Assembly: GCF_020906515.1 (NCBI RefSeq)
Contig: NC_085850.1
Span: 4,278,001 to 4,342,000 of the forward strand
DNA length: 64,000 nucleotides
Source: Vanrija pseudolonga
Lineage: Eukaryota > Basidiomycota > Tremellomycetes > Trichosporonales > Trichosporonaceae
Direction of reading: 5' to 3'
The notes under the pieces were generated by a model that saw only the letters and a list, made by a program, of their open reading frames with translations, was not told the origin of the DNA and ran no database searches. A program made the translations under genes and the position numbers. Numbering within the stretch: the stretch's first letter is position 1; every line of letters starts with the position of its first letter. Positions 20,948-30,991 of the stretch are shown here, in pieces.

Positions 20948-22802
20948 ATGATACGTTGGGTTGCCGCCCTCTGGCTGGCATCCACGGTCGTGGGGACAGG
21001 GAGCTACGCACCGTCTTTGCTCTACTGGGAAATGGCCAACAGCTACACACCATACTTCACCTACGAACCGACATGGACGATGGTGTACCCCACGACGCCG
21101 CCAGTGGTGAACGCAAGCTACGTCCCAGGTAGCTTCGGGACCGGCTGGTCAGCGTACCAGATCAATGCAACGGGGAGTGCGTCCATCTCGCTCCCTTTCT
21201 TCGGCTACGGAATCGCAAACATCATCATGGCACTCACGCCCTTCGATACAACCCAGACAACCGCAAACCTGACCCTTTCACTCGACGGTGGCACCCCTTG
21301 GACGATCTCAGTGAATGCGACTCCGGCTGCCAACATTTCTTCTACCACAGCTGGTGCCCCTTCCTGGGCACCGATTGATCCGGGACCACCCGGCATGACG
21401 AGCACACCGACTCACCACGTGTTCAATATCACGGTCAGTGGTGTGATGGCCACATTCTTCTCGACGCGGATAGCTCTCAGCCTTCAGACGGAAACGTAGG
21501 TCCCCCGTCTCGCCCGCAATCCTGGCGTGATACACACCCTGTCATCTGACTCTGTCGCAGTTCAACCTTTAGCGCCTTGCGGCTTCGGGCCGCACGGCTG
21601 GCAGTGGGAAGCAAAATCAATTCAGCATTTTCCTGCTTCGGCGATTGGACCTACATGCCCCTCATTGGCAGTGAGCTCGACCACGGGGCCGCGGGGTCGC
21701 GCCCACGTAGTATCATCTGACGAAGCAGCGCCATCCAACTTCAAGATGATACAGGGGATGAGAGGGGCTCCTGGAAGCCAGTGCAGCATCATGTTGCCAG
21801 CCAACACCACTTACGTCTCCGCCAATGGCACATTGGGGTATCAGCAGGGCAGTGTAACGTTCAGCCTCTCGCCACCCCCGCCTGTGGAAGGCTCTCCCGC
21901 TACCATTTCAACCGACAGCTACTACAATTGCTCATCATGGCTGTACGAAAACCCACTGGACCCGACCCTCGTGTACAACCTCACAATGACTGTTGGTGGA
22001 CAAGGCAGTGCAATTCTCGAAGCGCTCAGAGTGACTCCTTCTATAGGGTGAGTATAACGTACGAGTCTCGCTGACGATTGAAGGGATCCCCAATGGGGCG
22101 CCGACTTTGGCGTTGGTTCGGGAAGTACATCTCCCAGTTCAACCAACGGTTCCACCAACTCGAATAATAACAACGTTTCCGGGACGAACCCGGGACGTGC
22201 AGGATCGGGAGTGAATATTGGAGCCATTGCTGGGGGCGTTGTGAGCACCAATAGAGTCGATGTGGTGTGCTGAACGCGTAGGTGGGCGGCGTAGCGTTGC
22301 TGGCGGGCCTCGCCGCACTGGCGATATTCATCGTTCGCCGGAAATTCATGATTGTCCGAAAGCCGAGGTGATTGGTCTCTGCGAGCAAGGGATGCTGAAG
22401 CCATTCAGCCGAACGTCAGAGACGAGACAAAGCAGCCCTGTGGGCGATCCGACAGTGGATCCATTCATTTCGATCGACGCTGGCTCGATCCTACCCGTCG
22501 AGACCCACAGCACCCCCCAGTCGAGTAGTAAACGCCTCCCTCTATCTCCGCCAGCCTCAACGCCAGCTAGCCCGACATTCACCCACGGGGGAGCCTCAGC
22601 ATCCTCCTCCTCACGAGGAGTGCCGACCCGCAGCTCTCGTAGTCCCGATTCGCACGACGCCGCCTCTGTGAGCGCCCAGACACAGCCGCCTGTGTACGAC
22701 CCAGGCTGGCGCGGTTTGCGCCTCACCGCCACAGACGAAAGTGTCACTGACTCTGAGGCTGAAACGTCCATCCGTGGAGTCGTTGAACCGTCTGAGAAGT
22801 GA
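20948..22802 (+). CDS. Paralog C: PPxY-tailed single-pass membrane glycoprotein (intact)
   Basis: Six exons (20948-21495, 21561-21670, 21729-22047, 22084-22240, 22282-22367, 22409-22802) close exactly to 537 residues, one longer than A. The signal peptide is MIRWVAALWLASTVVGT. Ectodomain half 1 has PFFGYGI and LDGGTPWTISVNAT; half 2 has CSIMLPANTT, NGTLGYQQG and LDPTLVYNLT. The stalk is rich in Ser/Asn and ends GAIAGGV, running into the TM helix GVALLAGLAALAIFIVRRK. The tail carries VDPF, SILPVETHS and PPVYDPGWRG (PPVY at about 500-503). Exons 2 and 3 are 110 and 319 nt as in A and B. It is in tandem with B and D. The function is unknown; a cell-surface role and Rsp5-type sorting are inferred. 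Confidence 0.82.
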
Positions 22803-23911
22803 TCATTCGCTTGGCTCCGACAATGGTTTGAGCCAAGTGACGCCAGGGGGTGTGCCCTCTAATGATGGACATGAGCGCCGGTGAGCGCAAAGGCTGATGA
22901 ACGCTTCAATTGCGCACGGACTTCTGCGTCTGCTGTTTGTTTACATATTTAGGGGTTTGACACTGTAGACGGCTTTAACGACGGGCGAGTGGAGCTGGTC
23001 GGTGCGGTAGCGTGTGAGAGGATTGTGGGACCACTGGAGGCCGGTTGGGCGAGCTCGAGCTTCCAGACGTAACCGTGCGGGAACGTCACTCACATTCACG
23101 CACCACTGCATGATTCTCAGACCGCTGGGTGCGGCCGCATGCGGCCCGCCAGTGCGACGGGGACCGACATGCGGTTGGAGCGTGACCACAGACCCCACCC
23201 CTCTCCGTCCATCGACAAGTCGCTGGGTTCCCCGTCCGCAGAGTCAGATGGGCTCATCTAGATATTGAAGTGTCCGACCAAATCTTTATTGAAGACATCT
23301 TGGTGCCTTGGCACGAGTCACCGGTCACAATGATGGGCACGTAGTATGCTCGGTCCTCGCCCTTAGGAAGCACACTCAGAGACTGATTGGTGAGTTGGGG
23401 ACAATCATGGAGCTCGCACCGGGCCGCACCGCACCAGTTCCGTAGGGTCTTTGTGCGCGATGGCCGGGCCAGTGTAGATATTGCTGTGTTGACACAGATG
23501 CGTGGGCCGCTGATGCCCGCGACGAGGTCACCATGAGAAAACAGCGTAAGGGCGAGGGAGAATCAGACTGCCTTTCCATGCCTAACTGAGCAAGACCTGG
23601 TAACGTAGGGTGCATGCCTTGACGACTTCCAACCCTTCAGCGTCGGCTTCGGCTTCGGGTTCGTTTCCTCCTTGCCTAAGGTATGTAACATAAGCTGCAA
23701 GCTTTGGACCGTCGATGACAGAACTGTGATCAACACTGGCGAACACGAGTGCTGTCAGGAGTCAGTCGAGCTCGGACGCCTTGCAACCTGGTGCCCATGC
23801 TTCGATGCTCAGTCCTGTTTGTTGTGCATGTGCCAGCCATCCTTCCGTCCGTCGAGTATGAAAGAGGTGCTGCGGATGCCAAAGCATCTTCTCCCTTTCA
23901 ACTCTTGCAAC
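22803..23911. other. Spacer between paralogs C and D
   Basis: About 1.1 kb with no convincing gene. The last 150 bases hold the promoter of D. Confidence 0.5.
23763..23864 (+). promoter_or_regulatory. Promoter of paralog D, closely similar to that of A
   Basis: CAGTCGAGCTCGGAC at 23763-23777 is identical to the A element. It is followed by an AACCTG...CCCATGCT...GATGCTCA block, TCCTGTTTG at 23813, and TATGAAAG at 23857-23864, 55 bases before the ATG. The order matches A although the genes lie about 20 kb apart. Confidence 0.6.
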
Positions 23912-25690
23912 ATGATTTCTTGGATTGCAACCCTCTGGTTGGCATCCACTGCCGTCCTGGCTGAGTACGTAGGCAATCACACCTTCCTCGAAATCATCCC
24001 TTGCGACCACCCGGGCATCAACTACGACTCCTCTTGGTCGCTGGTGTATCCCCAGTCAACACTTAGTGTGAACGAAAGTTATGTCCCAGGTTCTATGGGC
24101 TATGGCAAGGCAGCCTACCAAGCCAATGTCACAGGTGGAAGCGCTTCCTTCTCCATCCCGTTCTTTGGCCTCGGCGCCGAATACCTGGAAATGGTCCTCA
24201 CTCCATTCAATGAAACCCAGAAAAAATTAAACATGACCGTTGCACTCGATAATACCAATTGGAATGTCTCAGTGGATGCGACTTCGGCTGCCAACGTTTC
24301 TTTAGCGTTGTGGGAACACTTTGCTGATCTGGGGCCGTTGGGCATGACCAACATTTCGACGAACCGCACTCTCAATATTACAATTAGTGACATGATCGCC
24401 ACTTTTCGGTCGGCAACTATTAGAGTAGGTGTGCAGACCAACCTGTAAGTGCTTCTCTACGTGCTTCTGCATCTGACCAGCGCACAGCAATGACACTTGG
24501 ATAACCACTACATCCAAGGGAATTGCTTGGGGAGTGGGTCCAGTTGACGTTGCCGTGGCGGGTTCCATATCAGTCGGACAGCGATTAAGCGACCAACCCA
24601 ATCCAGCTTTTTATTGCTTTGGTAGTTGGAGCCGTCTTTATTCCATTGGAGGTAAGCTTATGCGTGGGCACATGGTCTGACGATACCCAAAGTGGGACAC
24701 AACTCAGCACAAACCGAGGCTGTCAGAGGGAACCCTGGAAGCAATTGCACCATTCGGCTACCGGCCAATACCACCTACATACGGATCAATGGCACCAGGG
24801 GAAATCAGCAGGGGAATGTCACCTTCAGCTTCTCGTCTCCCCCTCCAGTTCCTGGCTGGCCAATGACCGTTTCAACCAATAATTTCTTCAGTGCCCAGAC
24901 CGACCTTTACCAGACACCTTTGGACCCCACAGTCTCGTACAATATGACGATCATTGTTGGGGACAATGGCTGGGTGGGACTCGATTCCGTTCACATCATT
25001 TCATCCCTCAAGTGAGTACGACTATGAACGGCAGTTGGCTGACAAGTTAAGGAATCCCCCTTACGACCCCCGCTTCTGGTCTGACGTTATACGAGCACCG
25101 AAATCTACCGGCCCAAATACTGGTGCAATCGCTGGGGGAGTCGTGAGTCCACGAGGAAGGGGACGTTTGGTTTGGACTCACCCCCTCAGGTCGGCGGCGT
25201 GGTGGGGTTGGTGGGCATGCTGCAGTTGCGTTCATTGTTCGGCGGAGGCGGAGGTGAGCAGCGACTGTGGCACTGAGTGGCTAAACCATTCAGGGAAAAG
25301 ACTTGGAGGAACCAGATCGGCCCCCTGTCGGAGGTTGAGCAACCGATGGTTGAGCCCTTCCCCTCTACAGGACTTCTTGATACCATCTTGCCGGTCGATA
25401 CGGCGGCCAGTAGCCCGGGGTCCAGCGACAGACCCCTCATGGGGACGGTTGGGCGAAAGTCGACTTTGCTCAATGACAACGACGAAGGGCCTTCGTCTTC
25501 GAGTGGAACATTCGCTCAAGACGGGGGTCCTGTGGGCGCCGAACCTCAGTTCCCGCCCCTTTACGATCCGACTTGGCGCAGTGGGGGCGAGTCCTCGACA
25601 GCTGCTGTCGCCGGTCCGACGGACGAAAGTGCCACCACCGCTGAAGAAGCCTCAACCCGTGAACGCACTTTCCCCAAGGAGAAGCAGTAG
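23912..25690 (+). pseudogene. Paralog D: PPxY-tailed membrane glycoprotein, one frame break in the TM exon
   Basis: Exons 23912-24444, 24488-24651, 24693-25011, 25052-25142, 25190-25253 and 25294-25690. The signal peptide is MISWIATLWLASTAVLA. Half 1 has PFFGLGA; half 2 has CTIRLPANTT and LDPTVSYNMT. Exon 2 carries an in-frame 54-nt insertion relative to A, B, C and E, and the stalk exon is shortened. The TM exon is 64 nt. Restoring the expected phase would give AAVAFIVRRRRR at its end, but as written the frame changes near 25216-25220. The downstream tail (VEPF, TILPVDT, PPLYDPTWRSG) is otherwise intact. In the unshifted frame translation would run to 25775 with an unrelated tail. It is either a recent lesion or an assembly error. 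Confidence 0.65.
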
Positions 25691-26361
25691 CCAGTTTCGC
25701 CGGCTGGTAGATACACCCCATCCCTTTGTCGCTAGTTTGACGGTTCTTAGTACAGTCTTTGTCTTTACCGAATGACGGTGGGGGGGAGTGGATGCAAGAG
25801 CGGCCTAGGTGGATCCCTGGCGACAGTTCACGACACCAAGCAAGGCCAAAACGAGATTATACAAGCCCATGCAGTTGAAAGAGAGACTGACAGGCTCGGT
25901 GTGGTCTTGTTATAGACATGATTCAGTGTTGACAGAATATGTCCTTACTGTGGCGCCAAAGAAGCATGGCGTTGCGGCGGCGAGTTCGGCGTGGTGCTGG
26001 GGATTGTTCGCCAGATGTATTCTTGCCCCCGCCGGCACACACATGAGAAGGAATTCATGAAGGGCATTGGAATGGAGCTCCCTGGACATACCTCCTCCGT
26101 GGACGAAGCGTCCAGGTCCAAAGTAAGGCGCACAGGTGGCCTTGGCACGAGTCACCTGGTCAAGGCAAGCAGCACAGGAATTGCTCAGTCCTTCCTTTCG
26201 ACTGTGCCTTTCGACAGTATCGAGGTCAGTGCTGAATATAGCGGTGCTGAACGTGTCCTGTGTTTACGCATATAGACCACTCCTCATCACAACCATGGAA
26301 GGGTATGAAAGGTCCTCGAGACCTAGCCAACTGCCCGTCTTCTTCCCTTGCACTCTCCTAC
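25691..26361. other. Spacer between paralogs D and E
   Basis: About 0.67 kb. Its first bases (GTTTCGC then TGGTAGATACA) are shared with the 3' flank of E, showing that D and E were duplicated with their ends. No gene was seen. Confidence 0.5.
26256..26311 (+). promoter_or_regulatory. Promoter of paralog E: TCCTGTGTTT element and TATGAAAG box
   Basis: TCCTGTGTTTACGCATAT begins at 26256 and matches the TCCTGT(G)TTT...GCAT block of A and D. TATGAAAG lies at 26304-26311, 58 bases before the ATG. Confidence 0.5.
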
Positions 26362-28338
26362 ATGTCTCGACTGGTATCTTGGATAGTCGCCATCTGGATG
26401 GCATCAACTGCCATCTCAGCGGCCTACAACCCCACACTCAACGTTCCTGAGACGTTGTTGTACAACCACCCCGGCATTGAGTACGGTCCGTCATGGACAA
26501 TGGTCTTCCCCGCGTCATTGGGACCGAAGACCCTAGGCCCCCTCCCCGTTGGCGAGGGCCCGGCAGTGTACCAGAGCAACTCCTCGTCTGCTGCGTCGTT
26601 CTCCATCCCCTTCTACGGTGCCGGAGTCCAGAGCTTAGCCCTGACGGTATCTCCTTGGAATGCAAGCCTGGCATTCGTGGTGGTGACACTATCACTGGAT
26701 AGCACCACCTGGACGGTTTCAATGAACCCAACACCAGTTGCCAGCCTTCAAGGTCCTGCTGCAGTGTTTCCGCCGGCCATCAACGTTGGACCACAAGGTC
26801 TTCGCAGCACGTCAACCCAACGCCTTCTCAACGTGAGCGTCGGTGGTATGGTACTCGCCTCCTTCCACAGTGTGGACATCATATATGGCTTACAAACCAA
26901 CGCGTAAGTTGCATGATTGCCTCACTGTGTGCGCAAACTTCAACCACGGCTACTCGTCTGACAACCTCCCAGGATAGACTCAAGCAAAGTTGTTTCTCGC
27001 GTGGCACCGCTGGCATTACACAGCATCGCAAACCCAGTCTTTTCCTTCTCGGGGAATTGGGTTTTTGTGCCCACGAAAGGCGGTGAGTTTGCGTGCGGGG
27101 ATCATCTGACCGAGGCCATAGGTTTCACTTCGCTTGTGGATGCGATGTCAGGAAGCGCCGGAAGCCACTGTACTATCCAGCTGCCTGCCAATACTACATA
27201 CACCTCCATCTTCGGTTTCACGGACTTTCAATCGGGGAGCTTGACTTTCAGCTTCTCCGCGCCTGTCCCTGATGCAGGAGTTTCTACAACCATTTCGACC
27301 TTCGCAAACTTATTTTACGCCACGTTATGAGACACCCTTGGACCCGACCTTGGTTTACAATCTCACAATGACGGCAGGAACAGGTGGCTCTGTGTTCATC
27401 AAGTCTGTCAACGTATTCTCAGCCCTCGAGTGAGTGCAGCGCAAAGCAAAGTGACAGCTCTGATGGCAAGTGACGCCTCATGGGCGACTGACTTTGGCAT
27501 CAATCCCCAAAGCGACGTCGTCGCGCCTTCCAGCCAGACCCAGAACACGGTGCAAAACACGACCCAAATCACGACCAACACCACTACGGCCAGGACCCAC
27601 GCCAGTCCTACATACAGTTCGACCTACCCAGGCCCAACACAAGATGTCTCTCGACCGAACGTCGGTGCAATTGCGGGGGGAGTTGTGAGTGCACAATGAA
27701 TCAAATGCTCGGCCTGACCACTCAGGCCGGTGGCATGGCGGCGCTGTTCATCATTGGAACGGTGATGGTGATCCTTGTCCGCCGGAGATGGAGGTGAGTG
27801 CGGCCACTTTGGAGGATTCTAGAGATGATGCTCAAATGGCAGGCAATCGGCTTCGAAGAACCGAAACCAGAACAACGCCATGGAGGTCGACTCGGCACCC
27901 GTAGAGCCCTTCGTGTCGCCTGCCGCCGAGGCGAGCGTCGGCGACAGTGGCATTCCCTCGATATCCGAGGCGCGTGCCACAACGTTCGCTCCAGCCCCTC
28001 CTCCCAATGTCCACGCCAATGACTCTACCTCATGGGATGCGCAGCCTCCTCCCCGTGTCACTCTAAATCACAGTCACCAGAGCGACCACATCCGTTACCA
28101 CCCCCCCGCTGCCCCACCCACCGAGGCTGAACCTCCCTCGTACGATCCGGGTTGGCGTGGTGGCCTCGACTCTGCCACAGGTAGTGATGTGGAAGCGAGT
28201 GTAAGCGCAGGTGTAGCCGCGCGTGGAGGATCAGGTACAAGCCCCACTGAGGCCACTGAGAAAAGAGCGCCTCAGGAGACCTCTTCACGTGGTGGCGCCT
28301 CCACTGGTAAAGGTACTTACCCCTCCGAGAAGCAGTAG
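26362..28338 (+). pseudogene. Paralog E: PPxY-tailed membrane glycoprotein, frame break and early stop in ectodomain half 2
   Basis: Exons 26362-26903, 26973-27082 (110 nt), 27122-27429, 27471-27684, 27726-27793 and 27843-28338. The start is MSRLVSWIVAIWMASTAISA. Half 1 has PFYGAGV; half 2 has CTIQLPANTT. The exon that is 319 nt in A-D is 308 nt here. Its frame breaks just before LDPTLVYNLT, giving a stop at 27328-27330 in the normal frame. Everything downstream is otherwise family-like: an unusually long Thr/Ser stalk, the TM segment MAALFIIGTVMVILVRRR, and a tail of about 165 residues with VEPF and PPSYDPGWRGG. As read it would encode a secreted, truncated ectodomain. A sequencing error cannot be excluded. 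Confidence 0.65.
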
Positions 28339-28579
28339 CTCGTTTCGCTGTTTGGTAGATACATCCTTTTGCTGCCGGTTTGTCGCCTCACTTCTTGACA
28401 TTCGGCGAGGCCACAACCTTTGAGTGAGAGGCGATGAGTTGATTGGGATTGGATTAGTTCGACGTGTCATTGCTCGGTTCAGTACTGCTTTCACCCTTCA
28501 CACTGATTGGTGCATCTGCTGTCTATGTACAAAAACTACGGGGTTCAGAGGCTGTAGGCCTGTTTAGTCGGCAGCGAGC

Positions 28580-29668
28580 TTAGAGCTTGCCACCGTTCTC
28601 CTCGTTGACGACGACGAGGCGGTACTTGGCCTTGCCGGCGTTGAAGTCGGTCATGGCCTTGTTCATGTCCTCGAAGCGGTACTTGTTGACCCAGGGCGCG
28701 GCCTCGGGGTGGGCGGCGATGAGCTCGAAGAGCTCGGCGATCTGGGCGGGGGAGCCAATGACCGAGCCGGCGACGGCGACCGACTTGAAGATCAGCGGGA
28801 GGGTGTTGAGCGAGAGCGGCGCGGGCACGATGCCGACGAGCACGATGGTGCCGCGGGGGCGCAGGAGGCTGATGTACTGGTCGATCGGGAGGGTCGCGGG
28901 GTTGATGGTGCAAATGATGACGTCGAGGCTGTTCTCGTGGCCCTTGAAGTCGGCGGCGAGGTCTTCGCCCGTGCCGATGTAGTGCGTGGCGCCGAGGGCG
29001 AGCGCGTCGTCCTTCTTGGACTGGCCGCGCGAGAGGACAGTGACTTCCGCGCCCATGGCCTTGGCGATCAGGATGCCCATGTGGCCCAGGCCGCCGATGC
29101 CGATGATGCCGACCTTCTTGCCCGGGCCGGCGCCGTAGCGCTTGAGGGGCGCGTAGACGGTCACGCCGCCGCAGAGCAGAGGGGCGCTCGAGGCGGGGTC
29201 AAGCGAGTCGGGCACACGCACGGCAAAGTGCGCCGGGCCGCGCCAGTAGTTGGCGAATCCGCCGTACACGGGGGTGCCCTTGCTCGGGCCCTTGATGTAC
29301 TGGCCGGCAAAGGTGAGGGCGTTGTTCGAGCACAGGTTCTCCTGGCCCGACTTGCACCACTCGCACTCGCCGCACGAGTCGGTCTGGGCGCCGATGCCGA
29401 CAATGTCGCCGACATGGAGGTGCTTGACATCGGAGCCGACGCGGGTGACGGCGCCGATCACCTCGTGGCCGCACACGCGGTCCTCGACGATGCCGCCAAA
29501 CTCGCCCTGGTACGAGCCAATGTCGGTGTAGCAGATGCCGCAGTAGCGCACGGCGACATCGACGTCGGTGGGGTCGAACGACTTGGGAGTGAACTCCTTG
29601 AGCGTGAGGTGCGTGGTGGGGTCCTCGACCTTGGCGCCGGCCCAGCCCTTGAATGTAGTGTCGGACAT
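28580..29668 (-). CDS. Zinc-dependent NADP(H) alcohol dehydrogenase (ADH6/cinnamyl type)
   Basis: A single exon of 362 residues from MSDTTFKGWAGAK; the upstream in-frame extension lacks family similarity. The catalytic zinc site is indicated by YCGICYTDIG and GHEVIG. The structural zinc site is C-x2-C-x2-C-x7-C in CGECEWCKSGQENLC. The Rossmann motif GIGGLGHMG matches the cinnamyl alcohol dehydrogenase/yeast Adh6-Adh7 branch, which prefers NADPH and reduces aliphatic and aromatic aldehydes in the cytosol. The C-terminal NAGKAKYRLVV is typical of the family. It lies convergent to paralog E. Confidence 0.9.
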   Translation of the reverse strand: MSDTTFKGWAGAKVEDPTTHLTLKEFTPKSFDPTDVDVAVRYCGICYTDIGSYQGEFGGIVEDRVCGHEVIGAVTRVGSDVKHLHVGDIVGIGAQTDSCGECEWCKSGQENLCSNNALTFAGQYIKGPSKGTPVYGGFANYWRGPAHFAVRVPDSLDPASSAPLLCGGVTVYAPLKRYGAGPGKKVGIIGIGGLGHMGILIAKAMGAEVTVLSRGQSKKDDALALGATHYIGTGEDLAADFKGHENSLDVIICTINPATLPIDQYISLLRPRGTIVLVGIVPAPLSLNTLPLIFKSVAVAGSVIGSPAQIAELFELIAAHPEAAPWVNKYRFEDMNKAMTDFNAGKAKYRLVVVNEENGGKL

Positions 29669-30991
29669 TGTGCGGTGGTTTGTGAAGGTTGGTGGTGGAG
29701 CTGGAGTAGGTGGAGTGGGAATGTTGCGGGTGCTTGTGGAGAAGCTTGAGCTTGCAGAGGTGATGGGAACTTGCTCCACCGCGTCTCAGTCCTCCTCTTT
29801 ATACCATGCAGACATCGACGACCTCGTTCAGAACTTTGAAACGCCGACGTTGTGGAAGATGCCACGCCCCGTCAGCTCGTGAGGTCACTCCACGTCGGTG
29901 AGCCAGGAGCGAGCTTAGCAAAAATCTCCATCATCAGTGATGTCAGTCTGGCCAACCACACCCGTATCTCCCTGCACTCCAGCGCAGCAGTGCGGTCGAT
30001 TTCCGGGAGCCAAGATGCAATCTGGCTGCTGGTGCATAAGCAAGATGGAGCAAATACCAGTGCGGAGCGCGCAGAGCTGAGCAAGACACGCTTGCTCGGG
30101 ATGGACGGCGACAGGAGCACCGAGGTGCCGGGCCGCGTTGCCGCGAATCAAAACTTGCTGCAGTAGTGACATCAGCGCGTCGGCATCGTGCAAAGTCGCA
30201 CGTCGTAGCATTCTGGGCTGGAACCAAACACGTGCTGCCCTTGTGCGCTTGCTTGGGCTGGGCTCTGCTACTGGAATGGCGCGCGGCATCTCGGTTGTGC
30301 CTCGGTGGCCCGGTGGACGGGTCGACGTCCACTTTTGTGTGTCAGCCCTGCCTGGGCGCGGCTCGGCTGCCTCGGTCGACAAGGCAAAGCGGCTCGGTTG
30401 GGGCGATATCGTGGCCTGCACCACTCCGAGCGACGTCCGTCCATGCACAATAGATAGGTTGTAGCGCAAGCCGAGCCGACGCGTGTACAGAAGAAGCATG
30501 CATGCCGAGATGTGAGACGTGAGACTGCTGAGCTGAGCTAAGCAGAGCAGACCATACCACGTGAACAAGCGTCGGGTGTGTACGCCGTCCCATCATCCAT
30601 CACCACCACCGACGACGACAACCACGACCACCAACACCACATACCGCGACAAACATACCACCCCGACACGCGGCCCCGCCTCGGTCTGGTGCTGTCCACG
30701 CCGAACCTCGGCGCTCGTAAGCGTCGCCTCTGTCTTTGCTATCGCCGTCGGCGCTGGCAAGACTTCGCGTAGCGGTGGAGGAGTGGAGGGTGGGGGAGTG
30801 GAGGTGGCAGATGCAAGCGAGCCGGCTGGCGGCCCGGTGGTGGAGTAGTGGAGTCGCGTATCGAGCTCAGTGGTATCGCAGCGTTGCAAGTGGCATGAAC
30901 GTGCATGTGAGGCATTAGATGATTGTCCAGTGTAGGCAGGCTACGCTACTCCTGCTCGCCGTGTCTCCCTCCCCCGCGCCAGACTTCTCCC
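29669..30991. other. Intergenic region
   Basis: About 1.3 kb between two minus-strand genes. I see no defensible coding frame. Open frames on both strands look like shadows in GC-rich DNA. Confidence 0.5.

Noticed and set aside
28709-29749. 346-codon plus-strand frame opposite the alcohol dehydrogenase
   Set aside because: Exact antisense of a well-supported gene; its openness follows from GC-biased codon use on the other strand.
29915-30568. Open frame of 217 codons upstream of the alcohol dehydrogenase
   Set aside because: No recognisable features, and competing plus-strand frames of similar quality. Treated as spacer.
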